Assembly: GCF_004339675.1 (NCBI RefSeq)
Contig: NZ_SLVM01000012.1
Span: 1 to 64,000, forward strand
Direction of reading: 5' to 3'
DNA from: Rhodovulum steppense
GTDB taxonomy: Bacteria > Pseudomonadota > Alphaproteobacteria > Rhodobacterales > Rhodobacteraceae
DNA length: 64,000 nt
Of the stretch, positions 15,216 through 23,565 are shown in pieces. Position 1 is the stretch's first letter, and each line of letters begins with the position of its first letter. A program made the position numbers and the translations under genes. Below the pieces are notes generated by a model that ran no database searches, was not told the DNA's origin, and saw only the letters and a program-made list of their open reading frames with translations.

Positions 15216-15668
15216 TCAACGGCGGGTAGCGAAGAAGGTCTTCAACAGGCGCTCGGCTTCGGCGGCATTGATTCCGTCATAGATTTCAGGGACATGGTGG
15301 CATTGCGGATGCTCGAACACGCGCGGGCCCTGCGCCACGCCGCCCGATTTCGGATCCGCCGCCCCGTAATACAGCCGCCCGATCCGCGCCTGGCTGATCG
15401 CCGAGGCACACATCGGGCAAGGCTCCAGAGTGACATAAAGATCACACCCCCCCAACCGCTCGGATCCCAGCACCCGACAGGCCGCCCGGATCGCCAGGAT
15501 CTCGGCATGCGCCGTGGGGTCGCGCAACTCGATCGTGCGGTTGCCCGCGGCGGCGACCACATCGCCCCGGGGCGAGACGACCACCGCGCCCACCGGCACC
15601 TCGCCCCGTTCGGCGGCGGCGCGGGCTTCGGCAAGGGCGGTTTCCATATGGCTGCGAAACGGGCTCAT
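15216..15668 (-). CDS. tadA: tRNA(adenine-34) deaminase
   Basis: This 150-residue TadA deaminates adenosine to inosine at the wobble position of tRNA(Arg). The zinc site and catalytic Glu are present: His54-Ala-Glu56 in TAHAEILA and Pro83-Cys84-x-x-Cys87 in LEPCPMCASA. The length is that of the bacterial enzyme. The start MSPFRSHMETALAEA fits the family. It is divergent from rluB, with 74 bp between the two starts. Confidence 0.95.
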   Translation of the reverse strand: MSPFRSHMETALAEARAAAERGEVPVGAVVVSPRGDVVAAAGNRTIELRDPTAHAEILAIRAACRVLGSERLGGCDLYVTLEPCPMCASAISQARIGRLYYGAADPKSGGVAQGPRVFEHPQCHHVPEIYDGINAAEAERLLKTFFATRR

Positions 15669-15742
15669 GCGCCTTCATCGCCCCTGCCCTGCCCCCGCGC
15701 AAGCCGCTTTCCCACGCCCCGAAACCCGCGTAAACGGGGCGC

Positions 15743-16546
15743 ATGGAACAGGATAACCCCCAGGGCGATCGCATCGCCAAGGTGCTGGCGCGGGTCGGCA
15801 TCGCCTCGCGCCGCGAGGCCGAGCGCATGATCGAGGCCGGCCGCGTCGCGGTCAACGGCAAGCGGATCGACAGCCCCGCGCTGAACGTGACCGCCAGCGA
15901 CCGGATCGAGGTCGACGGCCAGCCCATCGCCGAGGCCGAGCCCCCGCGGCTGTGGCTTTATCACAAGCCCAGCGGGCTGGTGACCACCGAGAAGGACGAA
16001 AAGGGCCGCCCCACCGTGTTCGACGCCCTGCCCGAGGACATGCCGCGGGTGATGTCGGTGGGTCGGCTCGACCTCAATTCCGAGGGGCTCTTGCTGCTGA
16101 CCAATGACGGCGCGATCAAGCGACGGCTGGAACTGCCCTCGACCGGCTGGCTGCGCAAGTACCGCGTGCGGATCAAGGGCACGCCCTCGGACGAGACGCT
16201 GGCCCCCCTGCGCGCGGGCATCACCGTCGATGGCGAGCGGTTCCAGCCGATGGAGGTGAGCCTTGACCGCCAGCAGGGCGCGAATGCCTGGCTCACCGTG
16301 GGTATCCGCGAAGGCAGGAACCGCGAGATCCGCCGCGCGATGGAGGCGGTGGGGCTGGTCGTGAACCGGTTGATCCGCGTGGGCTATGGCCCGTTCCGGC
16401 TGGGCGATCTGAAACCCGGCGAGGTCGAGGAGGTCCGCTCGCGCGTGCTGCGCGACCAGTTGGGCCTTGACCGCGATTTCCAGCCGGCGACACCCCCGCG
16501 ACCGAAGCGCACGGCGCGCAAGTCCGGGCCGCCGAAGCGGCGCTGA
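15743..16546 (+). CDS. rluB: 23S rRNA pseudouridine synthase, RluB/RsuA family
   Basis: This 267-residue protein has an N-terminal S4 RNA-binding domain (about 9-68), then a RsuA-type catalytic domain with the active Asp110 in VGRLDLNSEGLLLLTND. GYGPFRLGDLKPGEV near the end is the family signature. A basic Pro/Lys/Arg tail (PKRTARKSGPPKRR) is common in alphaproteobacterial RluB proteins. It probably modifies helix 80-region uridine in 23S rRNA. The start follows ACGGGGCGC directly, and tadA is divergent. Confidence 0.93.
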   Translation: MEQDNPQGDRIAKVLARVGIASRREAERMIEAGRVAVNGKRIDSPALNVTASDRIEVDGQPIAEAEPPRLWLYHKPSGLVTTEKDEKGRPTVFDALPEDMPRVMSVGRLDLNSEGLLLLTNDGAIKRRLELPSTGWLRKYRVRIKGTPSDETLAPLRAGITVDGERFQPMEVSLDRQQGANAWLTVGIREGRNREIRRAMEAVGLVVNRLIRVGYGPFRLGDLKPGEVEEVRSRVLRDQLGLDRDFQPATPPRPKRTARKSGPPKRR

Positions 16547-16619
16547 GGCTCGCGTCGGGCTTGCTTTTCGCAGCGCGCTCGCATCCCATATGATGGGGAG
16601 AGCGAAACGGGATGGGTCG

Positions 16620-16703
16620 ATGTCCGAATCCGGGCTTCAGAAACTGGCGTTCTTCCTGCTGGTCGCGCTGGTCCTCTATGTCGCGATCGTGGGGGGCGGC
16701 TGA
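16620..16703 (+). CDS. 27-residue single-pass membrane microprotein leading the XpaC/TelA operon
   Basis: ATG at 16620 opens MSESGLQKLAFFLLVALVLY and then VAIVGGG: a short hydrophilic head followed by one hydrophobic helix and a Gly tail. Its TGA at 16701-16703 shares the A with the ATG of the next gene (TGATG), so the two are probably translationally coupled. GGGATGGGTCG just upstream is a weak ribosome site. I do not recognise a family. The clean amphipathic pattern and coupling argue that it is real, but a leader peptide or chance frame is possible. Confidence 0.55.
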   Translation: MSESGLQKLAFFLLVALVLYVAIVGGG

Positions 16704-17617
16704 TGGCACAGCGCTATGGCGGGAAATACAGCCCCGATCCGCGGCCCGGCGACGGGAGCGCGCCGCCGCCGCGTCACCCGTTCCAGGGCCAGCGCGCCGC
16801 CCGGTCCCGCGGCCGGGCCAACCTGATGTTCGTGGTGCCGCTGGCCCTTGTGCCGCGCGCCTTCCTGTCCGATCCGACCGGGATGGCGCTTACGCTGATG
16901 GCGCTGGGCGTGCTGCTGCTGGCGGCCTGGCTGACGCGCGAGGGGCTGAAGGCCGAGGATGTCTGGGCCGTGCGCAAGGTCGCCCGCCGCCCGGCGATCC
17001 CGCGCAAGATGTTCGGCTCGGCGCTGACCGGGGCGGGACTGTTCCTGGCGGGCATGACGCCCGGCGCCGGGTTCCTGGCGCCAGCGATCTTTGCCGTCCT
17101 GGGCGTCGTGCTGCACAGCGCCGCCTTCGGGGTCGATCCGATGCGCGACAAGGGGATCGAGGGCGCCGACAGCCTGCAACGCGAGCGCGTCGCGCGGGTG
17201 ATCGACGAGGCCGAAAAGCACCTGCGCACGATGACCGATGCCATCGCGCGCGCAGGCGACCGGCGGCTTGAGGCGCGGGTCGAGCGGTTTCAGGGCACCG
17301 TGCGCGAGATGTTCCGCACCGTCGAGAACGACCCCCGCGACCTGACCGCCGCGCGGCGCTACCTGGTGGTCTACCTGCTGGGCGCGCGCGATGCGACGGT
17401 CAAGTTCGCCGAGCTTTATGCCCGGACCCGCGACGCGGGCGCGCGGGCGGATTACGAGGCGCTTCTGACCGATCTGGAGGAGAATTTCACCGCGCGCACG
17501 CGGACGCTCCTGCTGGATGACCGCGCCGATCTGGATATCGAGATTGAAGTGCTGCGCGACAGGTTGCAGCGTGAAGGCGTGCGCACCGCGTCCGCCATTC
17601 CAAATTCTGGAGAGTGA
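16703..17617 (+). CDS. XpaC-like protein (5-bromo-4-chloroindolyl phosphate hydrolysis family)
   Basis: This 304-residue protein has a basic Pro-rich N-terminus, two hydrophobic hairpins (about 41-78 and 101-145) and a helical cytoplasmic C-terminal half (EADKHLRTMTDAIA-like region from about 170, containing VRFQGTVREMFRTVENDP-type helices). It matches the XpaC family. In Bacillus subtilis xpaC is the neighbour of the telA homologue yaaN, and the same pairing is seen here, with telA starting 5 bp downstream. The family name comes from a colony phenotype, not a proven enzyme. It is probably a membrane scaffold for TelA. Confidence 0.85.
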   Translation: MAQRYGGKYSPDPRPGDGSAPPPRHPFQGQRAARSRGRANLMFVVPLALVPRAFLSDPTGMALTLMALGVLLLAAWLTREGLKAEDVWAVRKVARRPAIPRKMFGSALTGAGLFLAGMTPGAGFLAPAIFAVLGVVLHSAAFGVDPMRDKGIEGADSLQRERVARVIDEAEKHLRTMTDAIARAGDRRLEARVERFQGTVREMFRTVENDPRDLTAARRYLVVYLLGARDATVKFAELYARTRDAGARADYEALLTDLEENFTARTRTLLLDDRADLDIEIEVLRDRLQREGVRTASAIPNSGE

Positions 17618-17622
17618 GAATC

Positions 17623-18801
17623 ATGTCCGAGACCGTGAGACAGAAGGCCCAGGCCGCCCTTTCCGAGGTCGAGCAACTCAGCGCCGTGATCCTGCCCGCG
17701 CCTGCCGCCGAAGTGGTGCCGCTGGGGGCCGCCGACGACAAGCAGGCGCTGGGCATCCGCACCCGCATGGCCGAGATCGACATGGCCGACAGCGGCTCGA
17801 TCATCGCCTTCGGCGCCTCGGCCCAGGCCGAATTGCAGCAGATCAGCCAGGCGATGCTGGCCGATGTGCGCAACAAGGATGCAGGGCCCGCGGGCGACAG
17901 CCTGCGCGAGATCGTGACCACGATCCGCGGCTTTTCGGTCACCGAACTGGATGCCGGGCGCAAGCGCAGCTGGTGGGAGAAGCTGACCCGCCGCGCCCGG
18001 CCCATCGCGAATTTCATGGCGCAGTTCGAGACCGTGCAGGGCCAGATCGACAAGATCACCGACGATCTGCTGACCCACGAACACCGGCTGCTCAAGGACA
18101 TCAAGTCGCTGGACAAGCTTTATGAAAAGACGCTGGGCTTCTATGACGAGCTGGCGCTCTACATCGCGGCCGGGGAGGCCAAGCTGGCCGATCTGGACAG
18201 CCGCGACATCCCCGCGCGCGAGGCCGCGGTCAGCGCCGCGCCCGAGAACGACCAGGTGATCCGCGCGCAGGAATTGCGCGACCTGCGCGCCGCGCGCGAC
18301 GACCTGGAACGGCGCGTGCATGACCTCAAGCTGACCCGCCAGGTCACGATGCAGTCGCTGCCCTCGATCCGGCTGGTGCAGGAGAACGACAAGTCGCTGG
18401 TCACCAAGATCAACTCGACGCTGGTCAATACCGTGCCGCTTTGGGAAACCCAGCTTGCCCAGGCGGTGACGATCCAGCGCTCGCGCGAGGCGGCCGAGGC
18501 GGTGCGCGCGGCCTCCGACCTGACCAATGACCTGCTGACGGCCAATGCCGAGAACCTGCGCGAGGCCAACAAGATCGTGCGCGAGGAGATGGAGCGCGGC
18601 GTGTTCGACATCGAGGCGGTCAAGAAGGCCAATGCCACGCTGGTCGCCACCATCGAGGAAAGCCTTCAGATCGCCGACGAGGGCAAGACCCGCCGCGCGA
18701 AGGCCGAGGAAGACCTCAAGAAGATGGAGGCCGAACTGCGCGACACGCTGGCGGCCGCGAAATCCCGGGCTCAGGCCGCGGGCGCCGTTCCGGGGGTCTG
18801 A
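17623..18801 (+). CDS. telA: Toxic anion resistance protein TelA family
   Basis: This 392-residue, mostly helical cytoplasmic protein of the TelA/KlaA family has long coiled-coil stretches (about 130-170 and 205-260) and the conserved central run QSLPSIRLVQENDKSLVTKI around 245-265. TelA homologues are linked to resistance to tellurite and some cell-wall agents, with unknown biochemistry. GGAGAG upstream of the ATG at 17623 supports this start over an in-frame GTG at 17614. It lies between xpaC and a DUF2927 lipoprotein in a tight operon. Confidence 0.93.
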   Translation: MSETVRQKAQAALSEVEQLSAVILPAPAAEVVPLGAADDKQALGIRTRMAEIDMADSGSIIAFGASAQAELQQISQAMLADVRNKDAGPAGDSLREIVTTIRGFSVTELDAGRKRSWWEKLTRRARPIANFMAQFETVQGQIDKITDDLLTHEHRLLKDIKSLDKLYEKTLGFYDELALYIAAGEAKLADLDSRDIPAREAAVSAAPENDQVIRAQELRDLRAARDDLERRVHDLKLTRQVTMQSLPSIRLVQENDKSLVTKINSTLVNTVPLWETQLAQAVTIQRSREAAEAVRAASDLTNDLLTANAENLREANKIVREEMERGVFDIEAVKKANATLVATIEESLQIADEGKTRRAKAEEDLKKMEAELRDTLAAAKSRAQAAGAVPGV

Positions 18802-18808
18802 AACCTCG

Positions 18809-19747
18809 GTGAAGCTGCGCCTCCGCCCCCTTCTGGTCCATGCTGTCGTCCTGGGGGCGCTGGCCGGCTGTCAGGTCGTGCCCCCGGCAACCAGCCCCCG
18901 CCCCGTGCCGCGGCCCGATCTGGTGCGCCCCGCGCCCTCGCCCGAAAGCGAGGCGATCGCCCAGCATTTCGCCCGGGTCGAGGCCGACCTTCTGTCACGC
19001 GGGCTGCTGCGCACCGACGCGACAGCCCCCGACGCGCCCTTCTCGCGCCGGGCGGTGGTCGAGAATTTCGTGCGCATCGCGCTTTACGACGAATATGTCG
19101 CGCGCGCGGGCGCGCTCGTGCCACGCGAAACCCCCAGCCGCCTGCGCCGCTGGGAACAGCCGATCGGGCTGGGTCTGGTCTTCGGCGAAACGGTGCCCGA
19201 GGCGCAGCGCACAAAGGACCGCGCCGAGATCGACGCCTATGCCCGGCGGCTGTCCGCGCTGACCGGGCTGGCGATACGGCGGGTCGAACCGGAGCAGGCG
19301 AATTTCCACGTCCTGATCCTGAACGAGGACGAACGCCGCGCCATCGGACCCCGCCTGCGCGCGATGGTGCCCGGCATCGACGCCACCGCCATCCGCACGA
19401 TCGAGGGCATGCCGCGCTCGACCTTCTGCCTGGTGCTGGCGTTCTCGCGCGGCGAGTCGAGCGTCTATTCCCGCGCCGTCGCGGTGATCCGGGGCGAACA
19501 TCCCGACCGCCTGCGCCGGTCCTGCATCCACGAGGAACTGGCCCAGGGGCTGGGGCTGGCCAATGACAGCCCCGCCGCACGGCCCTCGATCTTCAACGAC
19601 GACGAGGAATTCGCGCTGCTCACACCGCATGACGAGCTGCTGCTGCGCATCCTCTACGACCGCCGCCTGCGCCCCGGCATGCGCGAAGCCGAGGCCCGCC
19701 CCATCGTCGAGACCATCGCAACGGACCTGATGGGCGGCGAAAGCTGA
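18809..19747 (+). CDS. DUF2927 family lipoprotein
   Basis: This 312-residue protein has a lipoprotein signal (VHAVVLGALAGC, lipobox LAGC, cysteine near residue 20) and a Pro-rich linker. The conserved DUF2927 domain (about 70-290) contains FCLVLAFSRGE and the striking RSCIHEELAQGLGLANDS. That motif looks like a metzincin HExxHxxGxxH site with Gln and Asn replacing two His. The start is taken as the GTG at 18809, 7 bp after telA; no better start is available. It is the extracytoplasmic member of the operon. Function is unknown. Confidence 0.82.
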   Translation: MKLRLRPLLVHAVVLGALAGCQVVPPATSPRPVPRPDLVRPAPSPESEAIAQHFARVEADLLSRGLLRTDATAPDAPFSRRAVVENFVRIALYDEYVARAGALVPRETPSRLRRWEQPIGLGLVFGETVPEAQRTKDRAEIDAYARRLSALTGLAIRRVEPEQANFHVLILNEDERRAIGPRLRAMVPGIDATAIRTIEGMPRSTFCLVLAFSRGESSVYSRAVAVIRGEHPDRLRRSCIHEELAQGLGLANDSPAARPSIFNDDEEFALLTPHDELLLRILYDRRLRPGMREAEARPIVETIATDLMGGES

Positions 19748-19768
19748 ACGGCGGGATCGCGCTTGTGC

Positions 19769-19798
19769 GTGACCTGAGCGGGGCGTCGCGCGTATACT
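19769..19798 (+). promoter_or_regulatory. Possible sigma-70 promoter before the SPFH gene
   Basis: GTGACC, an 18-base spacer and TATACT (19793-19798) lie 31 bases upstream of the SPFH start, in the only sizeable gap (81 bp) of the operon. The -10 box is good and the -35 box partial. It would allow the last two genes to be expressed separately. Confidence 0.4.
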
Positions 19799-19828
19799 CG
19801 GGGCAACCCGACCCGAAGGACCAGACCC

Positions 19829-20929
19829 ATGCGCATCTTCGACTTCCTGTCCGGCGAGTTCATCGACGTCATCCACTGGGTGGACGATACCCGCGATACC
19901 ATGGTCTGGCGGTTCGAGCGGCAGGGCCATGCGATAAAGTATGGCGCCAAGCTGACCGTGCGCGAGGGGCAGGCCGCCGTCTTCGTCCATGAGGGGCAGT
20001 TGGCCGATGTGTTCACGCCCGGGCTCTACATGCTGGAAACCAACAACATGCCGGTGCTGACCACGCTTCAGCACTGGGATCACGGCTTCCGCTCGCCCTT
20101 CAAGTCCGAGATCTATTTCGTCGCCACCACCCGCTTTCCCGGCCTGAAATGGGGCACCAAGAACCCGGTGATCCTGCGCGATCCGGAATTCGGGCCGCTC
20201 AGGCTGCGCGCCTTCGGGACCTGCGCGATCCGGGTCAGCGACCCCGCCCGCTTCATGGTCGAGATCGTGGGCACCGATGGCGAGTTCACCCGAGACGAGA
20301 TCGCCTTCCAGATCCGCAACATCATCGTGCAGGAATTTTCCCGGGTGATCGCGCGGTCCGGCATCCCGGTGCTGGACATGGCGGCGAATACCGACGATCT
20401 GGGCCGACTGATCGCGACCGAAGTCTCGAAGACGCTGGAGGCTTACGGGCTGAGCATGCCCGAATTCTACATCGAGAATATCAGCCTGCCGCCCGAGGTG
20501 GAAAAGGCGCTGGACAAGCGGACCTCTATGGGGATCGCGGGCGATCTGGGCCGGTTCACCCAGTATTCGGCGGCCGAGGCGATGACATCGGCGCAAGGCC
20601 AGGCGGGCGGCGGCATGGCGGCGGGGCTCGGCGCCGGGATGGGCATGGCGATGGGCGCACAGATAGCGCAGCAGGGGCCATGGGGGCCGATGCCCGGCAC
20701 CGCCCCGCCGCCCCCCCCGGTCGAACATGTCTGGCACATCGCCGAGAAGGGCGCGACGACGGGGCCATTCTCCAAGGCCGATCTGGGACGGATGGCGATG
20801 GCCGGAACGCTCCGGCGCGAGAGTTTCGTCTGGACCCCGGGCCAGGACGGCTGGAAACTCGCCGAGGAGGTGACGGAGCTTGCCCAGCTTTTCACCGTCG
20901 CGCCTCCTCCGCCCCCGCCTGACGCCTGA
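19829..20929 (+). CDS. SPFH-domain protein with C-terminal GYF_2 domain
   Basis: This 366-residue protein of the YdjI / virion-core-like SPFH group begins MRIFDFLSGEFIDVIHWVDD, with the SPFH band domain to about 240. A Gly/Met/Ala-rich linker (255-290) follows, then a C-terminal GYF_2 module (about 298-355: HVWHIAEKGATTGPFSKADL then WTPGQDGWKLAEE). GYF_2 domains are often found on bacterial membrane-associated proteins. AAGGA precedes the ATG. The zinc-ribbon gene follows after 18 bp. Such SPFH proteins may organise membrane microdomains and plausibly partner the zinc-ribbon membrane protein. Confidence 0.9.
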   Translation: MRIFDFLSGEFIDVIHWVDDTRDTMVWRFERQGHAIKYGAKLTVREGQAAVFVHEGQLADVFTPGLYMLETNNMPVLTTLQHWDHGFRSPFKSEIYFVATTRFPGLKWGTKNPVILRDPEFGPLRLRAFGTCAIRVSDPARFMVEIVGTDGEFTRDEIAFQIRNIIVQEFSRVIARSGIPVLDMAANTDDLGRLIATEVSKTLEAYGLSMPEFYIENISLPPEVEKALDKRTSMGIAGDLGRFTQYSAAEAMTSAQGQAGGGMAAGLGAGMGMAMGAQIAQQGPWGPMPGTAPPPPPVEHVWHIAEKGATTGPFSKADLGRMAMAGTLRRESFVWTPGQDGWKLAEEVTELAQLFTVAPPPPPPDA

Positions 20930-20947
20930 TCGCGCCGCCTGCGCCCG

Positions 20948-22084
20948 ATGCCCGACACCGCGCCCCCGCCCGCGCCGCATGACCACCGCTTCCCCTGCGA
21001 CCAATGCGGCGCGAACCTGCGCTACGATCCGGGCGCGCGGCAATTGGTGTGCGCCCATTGCGGCCATGCCGAACCGATCGCCGGGGCGGGACCGGACGCG
21101 CGGCACCTGCACGAGCTGGACTATCGCGCCGCGCTGGCCGCCGCCCTGCCCCCCGCCGAGATGGAAGAGGTGCGGCGGCTGAAATGCCCCAATTGCGGCG
21201 CCGAGGTCGAACTGGACGACCAGACCCATGCCGCTTCCTGTCCGTTCTGCGCGACCCCCGTCGTCACCGATACAGGCCGTCAGCGCCGGATCAAGCCGCA
21301 GGCCGTGCTGCCCTTCGCACTCAGCGAACGCGAGGCGCACAAGGCGATGACCGACTGGCTGGGGCGGCTGTGGTTCGCACCCTCGGGACTGACCGAATTC
21401 GCCCGCCGGGGCCGGCCGATGCAGGGCATCTATGTCCCCTTCTGGACCTATGACGCCCGGACGAGGTCACGCTATTCCGGCGTGCGCGGCACGATCCATT
21501 ACGAGACGCGGATGGTCACACGCAACGGCCAGCGCCAGGCCGAGCGGGTGCAGACGATCCGCTGGAGCCCGGTTTCGGGCCGGTTGGCGCGGGATTTCGA
21601 CGATGTGCTGGTGCTGGGCTCGACCAGCCTGCCGCGGCGGCATACCGACGGGCTGCAACCCTGGGACCTTGCGCAACTGGAACCCTACCGGCCCGACTAT
21701 CTCGCGGGGTTCGGCGCCGAGGGCTATACCGTCGGTCTGGACCAGGGCTTTGCCACGGCGCGCGCGATCATGGACGGCCAGATCCGGCGCGACGTGATGC
21801 GCGACATCGGCGGCGACCAGCAACGCATCGACCGGCTGGAGACCGAGGTTTCGGACGTCACCTTCAAGCATATCCTGCTGCCGGTCTGGCTGGCGGCCTA
21901 TCGCTATCGCGGCAAGAGCTATCGCTTTGTCGTCAACGGGCGCACGGGGCGGGTGCAGGGTGAACGGCCCTGGTCGGTCTGGAAGATCGCCCTTGCCGTC
22001 CTGCTGGGGCTGATCCTTGCGGGGGCGGTGGGCTATCTGGTGGCGCTCGATCAGGGGGCCGTGGGCATGGTCGACTGGCACTAG
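20948..22084 (+). CDS. Zinc-ribbon membrane protein (TFIIB-type zinc ribbon, single C-terminal helix)
   Basis: This 378-residue protein has two N-terminal zinc ribbons: Cys pairs in CDQCGANLRY/CAHCGHAE (about 17-39) and CPNCGAEV/CPFCATPV (about 79-103). A beta-rich middle domain follows (YVPFWTYDARTRSRYSG near 170), then one transmembrane helix near the C-terminus (about 345-368). Such proteins are sometimes annotated as primosomal or helicase-like, but no helicase motifs are present. It is the last gene of the XpaC/TelA/SPFH operon and probably a tail-anchored partner of the SPFH protein. Confidence 0.85.
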   Translation: MPDTAPPPAPHDHRFPCDQCGANLRYDPGARQLVCAHCGHAEPIAGAGPDARHLHELDYRAALAAALPPAEMEEVRRLKCPNCGAEVELDDQTHAASCPFCATPVVTDTGRQRRIKPQAVLPFALSEREAHKAMTDWLGRLWFAPSGLTEFARRGRPMQGIYVPFWTYDARTRSRYSGVRGTIHYETRMVTRNGQRQAERVQTIRWSPVSGRLARDFDDVLVLGSTSLPRRHTDGLQPWDLAQLEPYRPDYLAGFGAEGYTVGLDQGFATARAIMDGQIRRDVMRDIGGDQQRIDRLETEVSDVTFKHILLPVWLAAYRYRGKSYRFVVNGRTGRVQGERPWSVWKIALAVLLGLILAGAVGYLVALDQGAVGMVDWH

Positions 22085-22214
22085 GGCAGGCAGCACCGCT
22101 TGCCGGTGGACAAGCCCCGCAGGCCGTGCAACATTTTCGTGACGTTTTACGCACGGAATTGTGACAGATGGCCCAACCAGAACAGACAGCCAGAGCGGGC
22201 CGGGGGGCCTGGCG

Positions 22215-22969
22215 ATGAACCTCGTCCGGCTGCCGCAGACGGCTGAGCGGGCTGCCGACACCCCGTCCGACATGATCCGGCTCGACCCATCCAAGGCCAT
22301 CGCCGAGGGTGGCGAACGCTGGGTGTTCCAGCACCCCCGGACCATCCCTTTCGGCTGATCAAGGTGATCAAGCCGCGCGGGACGGAGATGTTCGACCGCT
22401 GGAATTTCGGACATCTGTCGCAACGGCTGTTTCCGGCTGCACGCTACCGTTCGACCGCGAAACAATACGACGAATACCGCCGCCTGATCATGGAACGGCT
22501 TTTCGACACCGGTTTCGACCTGCCGATCTCGCATCTTTACGGGTTCGTGAAGACCAATCTGGGCTTTGGCTGCGTGACCGAGCGGATCACCGATGCCCAG
22601 GGCAACACCGCGCAGAACCTGCGCGAACGCGTGCTCGCCCGCAGCTTCACCGCAGATGATCTGGAGGGGCTGAACCGCTTCATCGCCCGCCTCTACGAGG
22701 TCAGCATCTGTGCCGCCGACATGGGACCGGCCAATTTCGTCCATGGCCACCGCCATATCGGCCCCGAAAACGCGCGCACCGCGCCGGGCTGGGTGCTGGT
22801 CGACGGGTTCGGCGACCGGTTCGCGATCACCATCCGCTCGGTCTCACGGCCGGCGCGGACGCGCGGGATGGACCGGCGTTTCATCCGAGGCAAGAAGGTC
22901 AAGGGCCTCGTCTGGCAACCCGACCAGCGCCGCTTTGCCTTTGCCGAGGATTACACGCCGATCCGCTGA
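22215..22969 (+). pseudogene. YrbL-family protein (PhoP network), apparent single-base frameshift
   Basis: The N-terminal part reads MIRLDPSKAIAEGGERWVFQ from 22272 (ATG at 22215 possible) and hits a stop at 22356. The rest of a YrbL-type kinase-like protein continues in another frame from about DHPFRLIKVIKPRGTEMF and runs to 22969, including LGFGCVTERITDAQG and GPANFVHG. One extra C in the run of five at 22334-22338 restores one frame of about 250 residues. It is either a real inactivating mutation or a homopolymer sequencing error. It is convergent with hsp20. Confidence 0.75.
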
Positions 22970-22991
22970 CCGCCCACCATTTTCGGACGCG

Positions 22992-23411
22992 TCAGCCCCG
23001 ACCGATCGGGATCTCGGTGCCCGCGGGCGCGGCGCTTGCCGCTTTCCTGCCGACAACGACCGTCAGCACGCCATCCTTCAGGTCGGCCTTGACCGCGCCT
23101 GCATCGGCATCGGGCGGCAGCCGGAAGCTGCGCGAGAATGACCCATATTCGCGTTCGCTGAAATACCAGGTCTCGCCCTTTTCCTCGCGGCTCGACTGCT
23201 TTTCGCCGCGCACGGTGACGACGCCATCGGCCAGCGATACCTTGACGTCCTTTTCCTCGACCCCCGGCAGTTCCATCCGGATGCTGTAGCCGTCCTCGCC
23301 GACCGATGCCTCGGATGCGGGCGCGAACCAGTCGGCCATCCGCGCGCCAAGCCCGCGGAAGGGTTCGTAAAGCGAGGGCCAGAAGCCCGCGCTGTGCGAT
23401 TTCTCGACCAT
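22992..23411 (-). CDS. Small heat-shock protein Hsp20 (alpha-crystallin domain)
   Basis: This 139-residue Hsp20 chaperone has the alpha-crystallin domain from about 38 to 128: DGYSIRMELPGVEEKDVKVS, then LADGVVTVRGEK, YGSFSRSFRLP and the closing ADLKDGVLTVVV. The I-x-I-like tail is IPIGRG. ATP-independent holdase activity is the family role. GGAGG seven bases before the ATG at 23411 fixes the start. It is divergent from the sugar kinase, with a 154-bp gap holding a perfect 14-bp palindrome (23477-23490). Confidence 0.94.
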   Translation of the reverse strand: MVEKSHSAGFWPSLYEPFRGLGARMADWFAPASEASVGEDGYSIRMELPGVEEKDVKVSLADGVVTVRGEKQSSREEKGETWYFSEREYGSFSRSFRLPPDADAGAVKADLKDGVLTVVVGRKAASAAPAGTEIPIGRG

Positions 23412-23476
23412 CTCGACCTCCTGCCTTGTGGAATGCTGCAATGGCCGCAGGATTCCCCGCCCCCGCCCGCCTGTCG

Positions 23477-23490
23477 TTGACGGCCGTCAA
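23477..23490. promoter_or_regulatory. Perfect 14-bp palindrome TTGACGGCCGTCAA
   Basis: A perfect dyad without spacer sits between divergent hsp20 and the PfkB kinase gene, 76 bp from the kinase start and 66 bp from hsp20. Such a site suits a dimeric repressor. No regulator gene is adjacent, so its owner is unknown. Confidence 0.45.
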
Positions 23491-23565
23491 GGCGCGACGC
23501 CGCGCGGCGGGTTTGCGCCGGGCCAAGGGGCCGGGTATGGCTGAGGCAGGGGAAGGAGATGCGCC

